From: Meridianimaribacter flavus
GTDB lineage: Bacteria; Bacteroidota; Bacteroidia; Flavobacteriales; Flavobacteriaceae
Assembly (NCBI RefSeq): GCF_004366715.1
Contig: NZ_SOQZ01000004.1
Coordinates: 364,341 to 428,340 of the forward strand
Length of the DNA stretch: 64,000 nucleotides
Direction: 5' to 3'
Part shown: piece after piece, positions 36,440 to 44,731 of the stretch
How positions within the stretch are numbered: position 1 is the first letter of the stretch
Layout: each line of letters starts with the position of its first letter
The notes under the pieces: generated by a model
The model's input: the letters and a program-made list of their open reading frames with translations, nothing else
Told to the model about the DNA's origin: nothing
Databases searched by the model: none
Position numbers and translations under genes: made by a program

Positions 36440-37201
36440 ATGATAAAACTATCTGGTGTAATAATTACGTTTAACGAAGAACGCAAAATTGAAGAATGTC
36501 TTCAATCGTTAAGCAATGTAGTTGATGAAATAGTAGTTGTAGATTCGTTTTCGACTGATAACACTAAAGCTATTTGCGAAAAATTTAACGTAAGGTTTAT
36601 TGAACAGAAGTTTTTAGGCTATATCGAACAAAAAAACTTTGCTATTGCGCAAGCAAAACATGACTACATTGTTTCTCTTGATGGTGACGAAGCCCTATCT
36701 GATAAGTTGCAACAATCTATTTTAGATGTAAAATCGAATTGGAAATATGATGGATATTACAGCAACCGTTTAAATTGCTTTTGTGGTCAATGGATAAAGT
36801 ACACAACATGGTATCCTGATAAAAAATTGCGTGTTTTTGACCGAAGAAAAGCAAAATGGTCTGGTATTAATCCGCATGATAGAATTGCTCTAACTGATAA
36901 AAACAATAAGACAGGTTTTTTAAAAGGAGACATACTGCATTGGAATTATGACACCTACTCTGAGTACAATAAAAAAGTAGAATTATTTACCTCAATTTCG
37001 GCTGAAGCCTATTATAAATTAGGAAAAAAAGCACCTTTATATAAAGTACTTTTTAATCCAACTTGGGCATTTTTTCAATCTTACTTTTTAAAACTTGGAT
37101 TCTTAGATGGCTTTAATGGTTTTTTTATTTCAGTACAAACCGCCAACACACGGTTTTTAAAGTATTCAAAATTGCGTAACCTATACAAGCAAAATCGTTA
37201 G
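36440..37201 (+). CDS. GT2 glycosyltransferase, WaaE/LgtF-like
   Basis: A 253-aa GT2 enzyme of the family that adds a glucose to the inner LPS core (WaaE/KdtX group). Motifs: LSGVIITFNEERKIEECLQSLSNVVDEIVVVDSFSTDNT, FLGYIEQKNFAIAQAKHDYIVSLDGDEAL (DxD as DGDE), and a membrane-associating helical tail (WAFFQSYFLKLGFLDGFNGFFIS). The stop shares bases with the convergent kinase-like gene (TTAG). A core-sugar role is inferred from family and neighbours. Confidence 0.9.
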   Translation: MIKLSGVIITFNEERKIEECLQSLSNVVDEIVVVDSFSTDNTKAICEKFNVRFIEQKFLGYIEQKNFAIAQAKHDYIVSLDGDEALSDKLQQSILDVKSNWKYDGYYSNRLNCFCGQWIKYTTWYPDKKLRVFDRRKAKWSGINPHDRIALTDKNNKTGFLKGDILHWNYDTYSEYNKKVELFTSISAEAYYKLGKKAPLYKVLFNPTWAFFQSYFLKLGFLDGFNGFFISVQTANTRFLKYSKLRNLYKQNR

Positions 37202-37983
37202 CGTTTTTTCTTCCTCCAAAAAAAGTATTTCTTTTTAAAAGCTTCTTTCTTTTTAAACCCTGAAGAAAATTTTTGAGAATAAAAGTACATACGTTCTCTA
37301 ACTTCATCATTAGGCTTATTCATTAGTTTAGCATACTCATCACTTATTATATCTAACATGTAATCTTTTGGAGACAAGCGTGCAAAATTAGCTAAACGCT
37401 CTTGATAGTTTAATGTTTTAAAATCCATTCGGTTAAGGTCTACTAAATAAAACTCATAACCAGAATTGGTCTTTTTTATAAGTGTATTTCCTGGAGAATG
37501 ATCTAAAAAATGAATTCCCTTTTCGTGCAAGTCATAGGTAAATTGAGTAAATTGTCTTAATATGTTTTCGTAATCCTCATATTTAGGCTCATCAATAAGT
37601 TTTCTTATAGTGAAATCATATTTTAACTGCTCACTAATGTAATAGCTTCTTCCAAATGTAAAAATAGATTTATACTCTACAAATGCCACTGGAGTTGGTG
37701 TTAAAACACCCATTTTAAGCAAACGCTTTGCGTATAAAAAAGAACGTTCAGCTTTACTTTTTCTAAAAAAACGATAGACAATTTGGTTAACTACATTAGG
37801 GTTTTTAAAGGACTTAATATTATACTCTGCATCATCAATTGTTATCTTTTTAATTTTATTTCTAGAACCGTAACCTATTAATTTCCCTTCGTGGTCAAAA
37901 TTATCAATTGCCTTAAGAACTTTTTCCTTATTCAATTTTGAGTTATCTGCCAATACTATTGTAATTCCCATAAACCTGCTCAA
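37198..37983 (-). CDS. Kdo/lipopolysaccharide kinase family protein (InaA-like)
   Basis: A 261-aa protein-kinase-fold enzyme of the LPS kinase (KdkA/WaaP/InaA) type. The catalytic loop is HEKGIHFLDHSPGNTLI (catalytic Asp then Asn, D-x4-N), followed by the metal-binding YLVDLNRMDF. A lysine-rich N-lobe has SFLYAKRLLKMGVLTPTPVAFVEY. It probably phosphorylates Kdo or a heptose of the core. The start could be the first Met or the fifth residue (MGITIVLAD, 37971). It lies between two plus-strand glycan genes. Confidence 0.85.
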   Translation of the reverse strand: MSRFMGITIVLADNSKLNKEKVLKAIDNFDHEGKLIGYGSRNKIKKITIDDAEYNIKSFKNPNVVNQIVYRFFRKSKAERSFLYAKRLLKMGVLTPTPVAFVEYKSIFTFGRSYYISEQLKYDFTIRKLIDEPKYEDYENILRQFTQFTYDLHEKGIHFLDHSPGNTLIKKTNSGYEFYLVDLNRMDFKTLNYQERLANFARLSPKDYMLDIISDEYAKLMNKPNDEVRERMYFYSQKFSSGFKKKEAFKKKYFFWRKKKR

Positions 37984-38074
37984 TAATTTCGTATTTTTAT
38001 ATAAGAGTATAAAAGTAACATATAATCATAAAGTGTTTAATACTTTTATATAATTTATTTACTTTGCCAATTGT

Positions 38075-38992
38075 ATGAGCTACCTTAATTTTTTCAAGAA
38101 AAAACTATCACACTTTGAGAGAGCGCGCAATAAAAAAGAAGTTATTGAGCGAATAGTTTCCAATCCGTATCAACACAATAACGATGTTGTTAACCTACAT
38201 AGATTAGACCCAAACAATGTTGGCGACTTTTACTGTGCACCTCACCATTACTTTGATGAACTAAAAGGAAAAGCTCTCGATTTGTTTGATTACAAAAATA
38301 ATGACGATAGCGTTAGAGACAATTGGCACAAAACTATTTGCGATAATGCTCTTATTATTGGAGGAGGTGGATTGCTAAACCGACCAGGTTTTAACATGCA
38401 CATGAATATGCTTGAAAAACTATCTCAAACCGATAAAAAAATTGTGTTTTGGGGAGTTGGTCATAATAGCAAAAGCTCAAAACTTTACGGAAAACAAATT
38501 AAATACAATATTACACCTAGCAATTATGGTTTAGTAGGTGTTAGAGATTATGGTAGAACTGAAGAATGGGTACCTTGTGTAAGCTGCATGCATCCTATTT
38601 TTGATACTTCGTTTGATGAAACCAGAGAAATTGGTATTGTTTTTCATCAAAAAACACTCAGAAACAAAAAGGTTATTTCAAAATTTTCAGACTTTGAAAG
38701 TATAGCAAACAACTCCACTTTTGAAGCAATGGTTGAGTTTATAGCTTCATCAAACATAGTTTTGACCGATAGCTACCATGCTATGTATTGGGCAATGTTG
38801 TTCAATAAAAAAGTTATGGTGTTTCCTAATTCAACCAAGTTTTACGATTTTAAATACCAACCTGTTATTTCAACCTTTTCAAACTATAAAGACGATTTAA
38901 ACAAACTTCAATCCTATGATGGAGTTCTAGAAGAATGTCGAACAGTTAATAATGCATTTGCTGAAAAAGCATTTAATTACTTAAACTTATAA
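38075..38992 (+). CDS. Polysaccharide pyruvyl transferase family protein
   Basis: A 305-aa enzyme. The N-terminal half contains DPNNVGDFYCAPHHYFDELKG and the glycine-rich ALIIGGGGLLNRPGFNMH. The C-terminal half has SSNIVLTDSYHAMYWAMLFNKKVMVFPNSTKFYDF, the conserved SxHG-like region of pyruvyl transferases. Such enzymes transfer pyruvate from PEP to surface sugars as a ketal. It starts a three-gene plus-strand run with the next glycosyltransferase and tsaC, with spacings of 5 and 1 bases. Confidence 0.87.
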   Translation: MSYLNFFKKKLSHFERARNKKEVIERIVSNPYQHNNDVVNLHRLDPNNVGDFYCAPHHYFDELKGKALDLFDYKNNDDSVRDNWHKTICDNALIIGGGGLLNRPGFNMHMNMLEKLSQTDKKIVFWGVGHNSKSSKLYGKQIKYNITPSNYGLVGVRDYGRTEEWVPCVSCMHPIFDTSFDETREIGIVFHQKTLRNKKVISKFSDFESIANNSTFEAMVEFIASSNIVLTDSYHAMYWAMLFNKKVMVFPNSTKFYDFKYQPVISTFSNYKDDLNKLQSYDGVLEECRTVNNAFAEKAFNYLNL

Positions 38993-38997
38993 CACCA

Positions 38998-39855
38998 ATG
39001 TTTGAGCATTTCTTAATCACAAGATTTAACCTTACTAATCCTGATTGGACCACAACAAAAAACAATGAGTTATTGCTCAATGACTCTTGGATGGAACAAC
39101 GCATATGGTTGTTTAAAAGTTTTTGTCTACCATCAGTTGTTAATCAAACCAACAAAAACTTTACTTGGTTAATTTTTGCAGATACAGCAACAAAATCTGA
39201 TTATAAAACCATACTGAATGATTTGGTTAAAGACCATGACTTTATTCGATTGGAATATATTGATGGTATGGCAAAATTTCAAAGTTCAATAAACACTATA
39301 GTTTCTAAAATGTCGCAAGGCAAAAATCATATCATTTCAACCAGAATTGACAATGACGATGCCATACACAAAGATTTTATTGATGAAATTCAAAGCCAAT
39401 TTAATTCACAAAAATATCTTGTTATTGATGTTATTAAAGGGTACTCCTTACAAATAAAACCTCAAATAATGCTCGGAAAAAAGGAGCATATTTTCAATCC
39501 TTTTTTAAGCTTAATTGAAGAAAACAACAACCCTAAAACCATTTGGCATAATAGTCATACCGATTGGAAAAATGAAACACGCATTAAGTACTACACAAAA
39601 AAGCGCTTGTGGATTGCTATCATACACGACAAAAACAAAATAAACAACTTTAATGGTTACGGAAATATAAGCTGGAAAAACCTATCAAAAGAGTTTATTC
39701 TTTCTGATGAAATGAGCAACACTATATTAAATAATGCCATTGATAAAAGCCAATGGAGAAAATTGAGTTTAAAAAACCGCATTATCGTAAAGTACAAAGT
39801 GGTAAGCAAAATTTTCAAAAAGAGTATTGGCGTTTATAAACTAAAATCTAAGTAA
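38998..39855 (+). CDS. Putative rhamnosyl-transferase family protein
   Basis: A 285-aa protein resembling the putative rhamnosyltransferase family (Pfam Rhamno_transf). It starts FEHFLITRFNLTNPDW, has the LFKSFCLPSVVNQTNKNFTWLIFADTAT core and a DxD-like TRIDNDDAIHKDFIDEI. Basic residues dominate the C-terminus (KNRIIVKYKVVSKIFKKSIG). The donor sugar is a guess from family naming. tsaC follows after one base. Confidence 0.8.
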   Translation: MFEHFLITRFNLTNPDWTTTKNNELLLNDSWMEQRIWLFKSFCLPSVVNQTNKNFTWLIFADTATKSDYKTILNDLVKDHDFIRLEYIDGMAKFQSSINTIVSKMSQGKNHIISTRIDNDDAIHKDFIDEIQSQFNSQKYLVIDVIKGYSLQIKPQIMLGKKEHIFNPFLSLIEENNNPKTIWHNSHTDWKNETRIKYYTKKRLWIAIIHDKNKINNFNGYGNISWKNLSKEFILSDEMSNTILNNAIDKSQWRKLSLKNRIIVKYKVVSKIFKKSIGVYKLKSK

Positions 39856-39856
39856 C

Positions 39857-40417
39857 ATGACTGATGAAATTAACTCAGCACTAAAAGTTTTAAAACAAGG
39901 AGGTATTATCCTTTATCCTACAGATACGGTTTGGGGAATTGGTTGCGATGCTACAAATTATGAGGCAGTTGAAAAAGTTTTTAAACTTAAACAACGTGCC
40001 GAAAGTAAGGCTATGATTTGTTTGGTTAACGATTTTAAGATGCTCAATCAGTATATCGAAGATGTACCAGAAGTAGCTTATGATATTTTAAAATACGCTG
40101 CAAAACCTACTACAATTATTTACGACAGACCATTGCGTGTTGCTGAAAATTTAATTCCAAAAGACAATACACTAGCCATAAGAGTTGTTCGTAAAGGGTT
40201 TGCCAATGCACTTGTTAAAAAACTTAGAAGACCCATTGTTTCAACATCTGCTAATATTAGTGGACAACCTACACCAAAATCGTTTAAAGAAATAAGCGAA
40301 GACATTTTAAAAGGTGTGGACTATGTTGTAAATTTGCAAAATGTAAAATCAGCATCAAAACCATCTGCAATTATTAAATTAAGTAACGATGGTGCTGTAG
40401 AAGTTATAAGAAAATAA
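39857..40417 (+). CDS. tsaC: L-threonylcarbamoyladenylate synthase (YrdC/Sua5 family)
   Basis: Makes threonylcarbamoyl-AMP for the t6A37 tRNA modification. The 186-aa YrdC-type protein shows LKQGGIILYPTDTVWGIGCDATN, KVFKLKQRAESKAMICLV, TLAIRVVRKGFANALVKKLRRPIVSTSANISGQPTP. It lacks the extra Sua5 C-terminal domain. It is attached to the end of the glycan operon with only one intervening base, which looks like positional linkage without shared function. Confidence 0.94.
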   Translation: MTDEINSALKVLKQGGIILYPTDTVWGIGCDATNYEAVEKVFKLKQRAESKAMICLVNDFKMLNQYIEDVPEVAYDILKYAAKPTTIIYDRPLRVAENLIPKDNTLAIRVVRKGFANALVKKLRRPIVSTSANISGQPTPKSFKEISEDILKGVDYVVNLQNVKSASKPSAIIKLSNDGAVEVIRK

Positions 40418-40454
40418 TTTTCTACAAATAACAGCATTTGGTGTTTGAGATTAT

Positions 40455-41879
40455 ATGAGTATGAATTACAAGCAAGCACTTCAACACCCAATATTCGAGA
40501 TTGTTTCCCAATCGGCTAAAGAACTTAATTTAGATAGCTACGTTATTGGTGGTTATGTACGAGATTTTCTACTTAAAAGAGATTCAAAAAAAGATATTGA
40601 CATTGTAGCTATAGGAAGCGGAATAGAACTTGCTAAACAAGTTGCTAAAAACCTTCCTAACAACCCAAAAGTACAGGTTTTTAAAACCTATGGTACTGCC
40701 ATGTTGCGTTATGACGATATTGAAGTTGAATTTGTAGGAGCTCGTAAAGAAAGTTATAACGAAGACAGTAGAAATCCTGTTGTTGAAAATGGTACCTTGC
40801 AAGACGACCAAAACCGTCGTGATTTTACCATTAATGCTTTAGCGCTTAATTTATCTCAAGAACATTTTGGTGAATTACTAGATCCTTTTAATGGTGTAAA
40901 CGATTTAAAGAACAAGTGTATAAAAACACCTTTAGATCCTGATATCACTTATAGTGACGATCCTTTAAGAATGATGCGTGCCATACGTTTTGCAACACAA
41001 TTAGATTTTGAAATTGAAAAAAAATCTTTGCAAGCCATTTCTAAAAACAGTCATAGAATACAAATTATAACTAACGAACGCATTACTGTTGAGCTTAACA
41101 AAATTTTGGAAAGCAAAACACCTTCTATCGGTTTTTTACTTTTAGAAAAAACAGGATTGTTAGAGCTTATCTTACCTGAACTAACCGCTTTAAAAGGTAT
41201 TGACGAAGTTGAAGGACAACGTCATAAAGATAATTTTTACCACACTCTAGAGGTTGTTGATAATATTAGCAAATACACCGACAACCTATGGTTACGTTGG
41301 GCTGCATTATTACACGACATAGGAAAAGCACCTACCAAACGCTTTAGTAAAAAAGTGGGTTGGACTTTTCATGGTCACGAGTTTGAAGGTTCAAAAATGG
41401 TGTATCATTTATTTAAAAGACTTAAAATGCCATTAAATGACAAAATGAAATTTGTTCAAAAAATGGTATTAATGAGCTCTAGACCTATTGTGTTAGCAAA
41501 TGAAGAAGTTACCGATTCGGCAGTACGTCGTTTAGTATTTGATGCTGGTGATTATGTAGACGATTTAATGACGCTTTGTGAAGCTGATATTACTACCAAA
41601 AACCCTAAAAAGTTTAAAAAATATCACAACAATTTTAAAATTGTTCGCCAAAAGATAGTTGAAGTTGAAGAACGCGACCATATAAGAAACTTTCAACCGC
41701 CTATTTCAGGAGAAGAAATCATGCAAACTTTCAACCTAAAGCCTTCTAAAGAGATAGGAATGATTAAAGAGACCATTAAAGAAGCTATTCTTGATGGTAA
41801 AATTCCTAATGAATATGAAGCAGCTTATCAATTAATGTTAGATAGAGGTGTTCAGTTAGGTTTAACAATTCAAAAATGA
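40455..41879 (+). CDS. tRNA nucleotidyltransferase / poly(A) polymerase family with HD domain
   Basis: A 474-aa class II CCA-adding-type enzyme. The head has SYVIGGYVRDFLLKRDSKKDIDIVAIGSG (G-G-x-x-R and DxD), RRDFTINALAL and DDPLRMMRAIRFATQLDF (neck). A complete HD hydrolase domain follows (WLRWAALLHDIGKAPTKRFSKKVGWTFHGHEFEGSKM). It adds or repairs the 3' CCA of tRNA. Its stop codon overlaps the ctaA start by four bases (ATGA). Confidence 0.95.
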   Translation: MSMNYKQALQHPIFEIVSQSAKELNLDSYVIGGYVRDFLLKRDSKKDIDIVAIGSGIELAKQVAKNLPNNPKVQVFKTYGTAMLRYDDIEVEFVGARKESYNEDSRNPVVENGTLQDDQNRRDFTINALALNLSQEHFGELLDPFNGVNDLKNKCIKTPLDPDITYSDDPLRMMRAIRFATQLDFEIEKKSLQAISKNSHRIQIITNERITVELNKILESKTPSIGFLLLEKTGLLELILPELTALKGIDEVEGQRHKDNFYHTLEVVDNISKYTDNLWLRWAALLHDIGKAPTKRFSKKVGWTFHGHEFEGSKMVYHLFKRLKMPLNDKMKFVQKMVLMSSRPIVLANEEVTDSAVRRLVFDAGDYVDDLMTLCEADITTKNPKKFKKYHNNFKIVRQKIVEVEERDHIRNFQPPISGEEIMQTFNLKPSKEIGMIKETIKEAILDGKIPNEYEAAYQLMLDRGVQLGLTIQK

Positions 41880-42901
41880 AAACACATTTCAATACTATAG
41901 CAAAAGTAACCTTAGTCCTAACCTATTTAGTAATAATAGCAGGAGCTGTTGTACGTATGACAGGTAGTGGAATGGGTTGTCCTGATTGGCCTAAATGTTT
42001 TGGATACTACATTCCTCCTACTGAAAAGGTTCAACTAGAATGGCATGCTAACCACGATTACAAAAAAGGTCAAGTTATTATTGTTGACGAAACTTTACAA
42101 GTGGCTAAAAGTAATTTTACGTCTTCCAATGAGTTTATAAAAACCAATTGGGACACCTATACAAAACATGATTATGCAGTATTTAATCCAACACACACAT
42201 GGGTTGAGTACATTAATAGATTATTTGGTGCACTTGCTGGTTTAGCAACTTTAGTCATGGCATTTGCATCTTTAAAGTATTGGAAACGCAACAAAAGCAT
42301 TACGCTCCTATCGTTTTTTACTGTTTTTGCAATGGGCTTTCAAGCTTGGTTAGGAAAAACCGTAGTCGATTCAAACTTAGCGCCTTTAAAAATTACTATT
42401 CACATGGTAATGGCATTAGCAATAGTAGCTGTAATGCTCTACATAATCTTTAAAACCAAACAAAGTAATACGTCCTTTACATTCAACATACAATTTAAAA
42501 ACGCATTAATTGTAGCGTTAACTTTAACCTGTATTCAGGTAGTTTTAGGAACTCAGGTAAGAGAATTTGTAGACCATCAAATAAAAGCTCTAGGAGAAGG
42601 CAATGCCTCAAACTGGTTAAACGATCCTACCACAAGTTTTTATATTCACAGGTCATTTTCTATACTTGTATTATTAGTTAATGGCTACTTGCTGTTACTA
42701 CTTAAAAAACACCAATTGCATTACAAAAAAGTATATTGGGTATTTGGTATTTTATTGGTTGAAATTGCTTCAGGAATTGCCATGGCAAACTTTAGTTTTC
42801 CATTTGGTTCACAAACCTTACACCTTATATTAGCTAGTATATTATTCGGAATTCAATTCTACTTAATATTAGAAGCTACAAACGCTAAAAACAAAGTCTA
42901 A
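41876..42901 (+). CDS. ctaA: Heme A synthase, COX15/CtaA family
   Basis: Converts heme O to heme A for cytochrome oxidase, indicating aerobic respiration. The 341-aa protein has about eight membrane segments. The signature VVRMTGSGMGCPDWPKCFGYYIPP follows the first segment, and likely heme-ligand His residues lie in THTWVEYINRLFGALAG, ITIHMVMALAI, FYIHRSFSILV and QTLHLILASILF. It overlaps the nucleotidyltransferase stop by 4 bases. Confidence 0.96.
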   Translation: MKTHFNTIAKVTLVLTYLVIIAGAVVRMTGSGMGCPDWPKCFGYYIPPTEKVQLEWHANHDYKKGQVIIVDETLQVAKSNFTSSNEFIKTNWDTYTKHDYAVFNPTHTWVEYINRLFGALAGLATLVMAFASLKYWKRNKSITLLSFFTVFAMGFQAWLGKTVVDSNLAPLKITIHMVMALAIVAVMLYIIFKTKQSNTSFTFNIQFKNALIVALTLTCIQVVLGTQVREFVDHQIKALGEGNASNWLNDPTTSFYIHRSFSILVLLVNGYLLLLLKKHQLHYKKVYWVFGILLVEIASGIAMANFSFPFGSQTLHLILASILFGIQFYLILEATNAKNKV

Positions 42902-42907
42902 ACTTTG

Positions 42908-42915
42908 TAACTTTG
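42908..42915 (+). promoter_or_regulatory. -7 box for the pRiA4b-ORF3-like gene
   Basis: TAACTTTG, a perfect TAnnTTTG, 17 bases before the ATG at 42933. Confidence 0.5.
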
Positions 42916-42932
42916 CACATTATTGAACATTT

Positions 42933-43448
42933 ATGATTTACAGATTTAGAATAATACTTGACAACGATACAGAAGACGACGTATTTCGTGATTTAGAAAT
43001 TCGTGAAGATGACACACTAGAAGACCTTCATAACATTATAACCCAATCTTTTGGTTTTGATGGCTCTGAAATGGCTTCTTTTTACCTAAGTAACGATACT
43101 TGGGAGCAAGGTGAAGAAATCTCTTTGTTTGATATGAGCGATGGTGTAAACCCAGTAAAATTAATGAACACAACATTAATTAACGATGTGGTGCACGAAG
43201 CGCAAACCAAATTGATTTACGTCTATGACTTTTTGAGTATGTGGACCTTTTTTGTAGAGCTTGCTGAAATAGTTGATGAAGCTGAAGGTTTTGACTACCC
43301 TAACCTTATGTTTGTACATGGACAAATCCCTGACCAAGCACCTGACAAAAACTTTGAAGCTGAGGATTTTGATGACTTTAATGAGTTTGATGACGACCTT
43401 GATATTGACGACTACGAGAGTCTAGATTTTGATGAAAACTGGAATTAA
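42933..43448 (+). CDS. pRiA4b ORF-3-like protein with acidic tail
   Basis: A 171-aa cytosolic protein. The N-terminal 130 residues resemble the pRiA4b ORF-3 family (MIYRFRIILDND, FRDLEIREDDTLEDLHNIITQSFGFDGSEMASFYL, KLIYVYDFLSMWTFFVELAEI), and the last 40 residues are extremely acidic (Asp/Glu/Phe). Families of this kind are often labelled IS1096 TnpR-like, but no transposon features surround it. Function unknown. Its stop overlaps the stop of a minus-strand gene remnant. Confidence 0.82.
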   Translation: MIYRFRIILDNDTEDDVFRDLEIREDDTLEDLHNIITQSFGFDGSEMASFYLSNDTWEQGEEISLFDMSDGVNPVKLMNTTLINDVVHEAQTKLIYVYDFLSMWTFFVELAEIVDEAEGFDYPNLMFVHGQIPDQAPDKNFEAEDFDDFNEFDDDLDIDDYESLDFDENWN

Positions 43449-43528
43449 TTTTCCAATTTCCTAAATTTTTTACGCAACCATTCGGTTACTTTTTCATCTA
43501 AAGAGTATAACTCTAAATTATTTATTAT
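43445..43528 (-). pseudogene. Possible C-terminal remnant of a convergent gene
   Basis: The minus strand reads open with protein-like content ending SLDEKVTEWLRKKFRKLEN-stop, and the stop overlaps the plus-strand stop. No start codon or upstream body is present because the lipoprotein gene occupies that space. It could be the tail of a gene replaced by the lipoprotein insertion, or chance antisense coding in a short gap. Confidence 0.25.
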
Positions 43529-44492
43529 GAAAAAGCAACCTATTTTTAAATTAGTATTACTAGTATGTATTGGTGTATTGGCACTTAACTGTACCAATGA
43601 TGATGACAACCAAAACAACATTCCTGCTGATACCTACACATCACTCTCTAGTTTAGTTGAAGCTTTAAAAGAAGAACCTCAATCTCATGACATTACAGAC
43701 CCATCTGTTGCTACAGTAATTACTGGAGACGATGGTACAATATTTAATATTGGAGCAAATACTTTTACTGATGACGACAACAATGTTATTACTACTCCTG
43801 TTGTCGCTAAATTATCAGAGTATCTTACATTAGATAAAATGTTTCTTAACAATGCGCAAACCTCAAGCAATGGTCAATTATTGATTACTGGAGGAAGTTT
43901 TAACTTAACCTTTGAAGATGAAAACGGAAACCCTGTAAATGCAAATCCGTTTAACATTCAAGCACAAATGACTATCCAAACAGACACTACTGGTTTAGGA
44001 TTAACTAATATGGATTACTACGTAGGATCTGTCGTTACACAAGATGGTAGAGAAGTTGTAAACTGGGATTTAAACCAACAAAACGAAAACTGGTTTAATG
44101 ATGGTTATTTTAATATTCTTGGGCTAGAACAAGGTCTATCAAACTGTGATGTACTTTATGATATGGCTGGTGAAACGGCAACTCAGTTTGAAGTTTCAGT
44201 GTCTGATATTACTGATTACTCTCAAACTACAGTATGGATGTTTATTGAAGACTTTCCTTCAGTTGTTATGATTACAAGTTTAAATGATGCTGAAACTGCT
44301 TTAGAAACTTATGCTGGCTCAATTCCTCTTGGTTTAAATGCAACTTTAGTTGCAATTACTATTGATGAAAACAGCTATTTAAAGTTTGGTAGTTTACCTA
44401 TTACTGTTGAAGGTGATGACACTTTTAACGTTACTGTTGACTATGGTACAACTGAAGAACTAACACAATTGGTAAGCTCTATTGTAAACTAA
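43527..44492 (+). CDS. Secreted lipoprotein of unknown function
   Basis: A 321-aa lipoprotein with a leader ending ALNC (near Cys23) followed by the Asp/Asn-rich linker TNDDDNQNN, typical of surface-exposed Bacteroidota lipoproteins. The mature part is strand-rich with a carboxypeptidase-regulatory-like feel (VVAKLSEYLTLDKMFLNNAQTSSNGQLLITGGSFNLTFEDENGNPVN). No catalytic motif. It ends at a terminator. Confidence 0.85.
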   Translation: MKKQPIFKLVLLVCIGVLALNCTNDDDNQNNIPADTYTSLSSLVEALKEEPQSHDITDPSVATVITGDDGTIFNIGANTFTDDDNNVITTPVVAKLSEYLTLDKMFLNNAQTSSNGQLLITGGSFNLTFEDENGNPVNANPFNIQAQMTIQTDTTGLGLTNMDYYVGSVVTQDGREVVNWDLNQQNENWFNDGYFNILGLEQGLSNCDVLYDMAGETATQFEVSVSDITDYSQTTVWMFIEDFPSVVMITSLNDAETALETYAGSIPLGLNATLVAITIDENSYLKFGSLPITVEGDDTFNVTVDYGTTEELTQLVSSIVN

Positions 44493-44518
44493 TATAAGTA
44501 TTGAAAAAATATAAATTT

Positions 44519-44548
44519 AAAAGCATCCTCTTTGGGATGCTTTTTTTG
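44519..44548 (+). terminator. Intrinsic terminator after the lipoprotein gene
   Basis: Stem AAGCATCC/GGATGCTT (44521-44528 and 44535-44542) with a 6-base loop and a T run. Confidence 0.88.
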
Positions 44549-44588
44549 TTAGAAAAAACCATTGATTGAACCAAATTAATTTCAAAAA

Positions 44589-44700
44589 GTCAGTTCGAGT
44601 GGTTTTTGATAGAAAAACCGTATCGAGAACTATTTAAAAAAGACTAAAATTCTTATTCTCGATACATATCGACTATAAACGTCGATATACTCGAATTGAC
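44589..44700. repeat. Nested palindromic intergenic element
   Basis: A 112-base element with an outer stem GTCAGTTCGAGT/ACTCGAATTGAC (44589-44600 and 44689-44700, one mismatch). Inside are a hairpin GGTTTTT/AAAAACC (44601-44619), an inner stem GTATCGAGAA/TTCTCGATAC (44620-44629 and 44656-44665, nine or more pairs) and a perfect hairpin ATATCGAC/GTCGATAT (44666-44688). It resembles REP/MITE-like repeats of flavobacterial intergenic regions. Only one copy was seen in this window. Confidence 0.7.
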
Positions 44701-44731
44701 AGAATTTAGTCAAAACACAACCAACAATAGG

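Noticed and set aside
42933..43448. Mobile-element origin suggested by the pRiA4b/IS1096-type name
   Set aside because: No transposase, terminal inverted repeats or target duplication nearby; the gene lies in ordinary housekeeping context.
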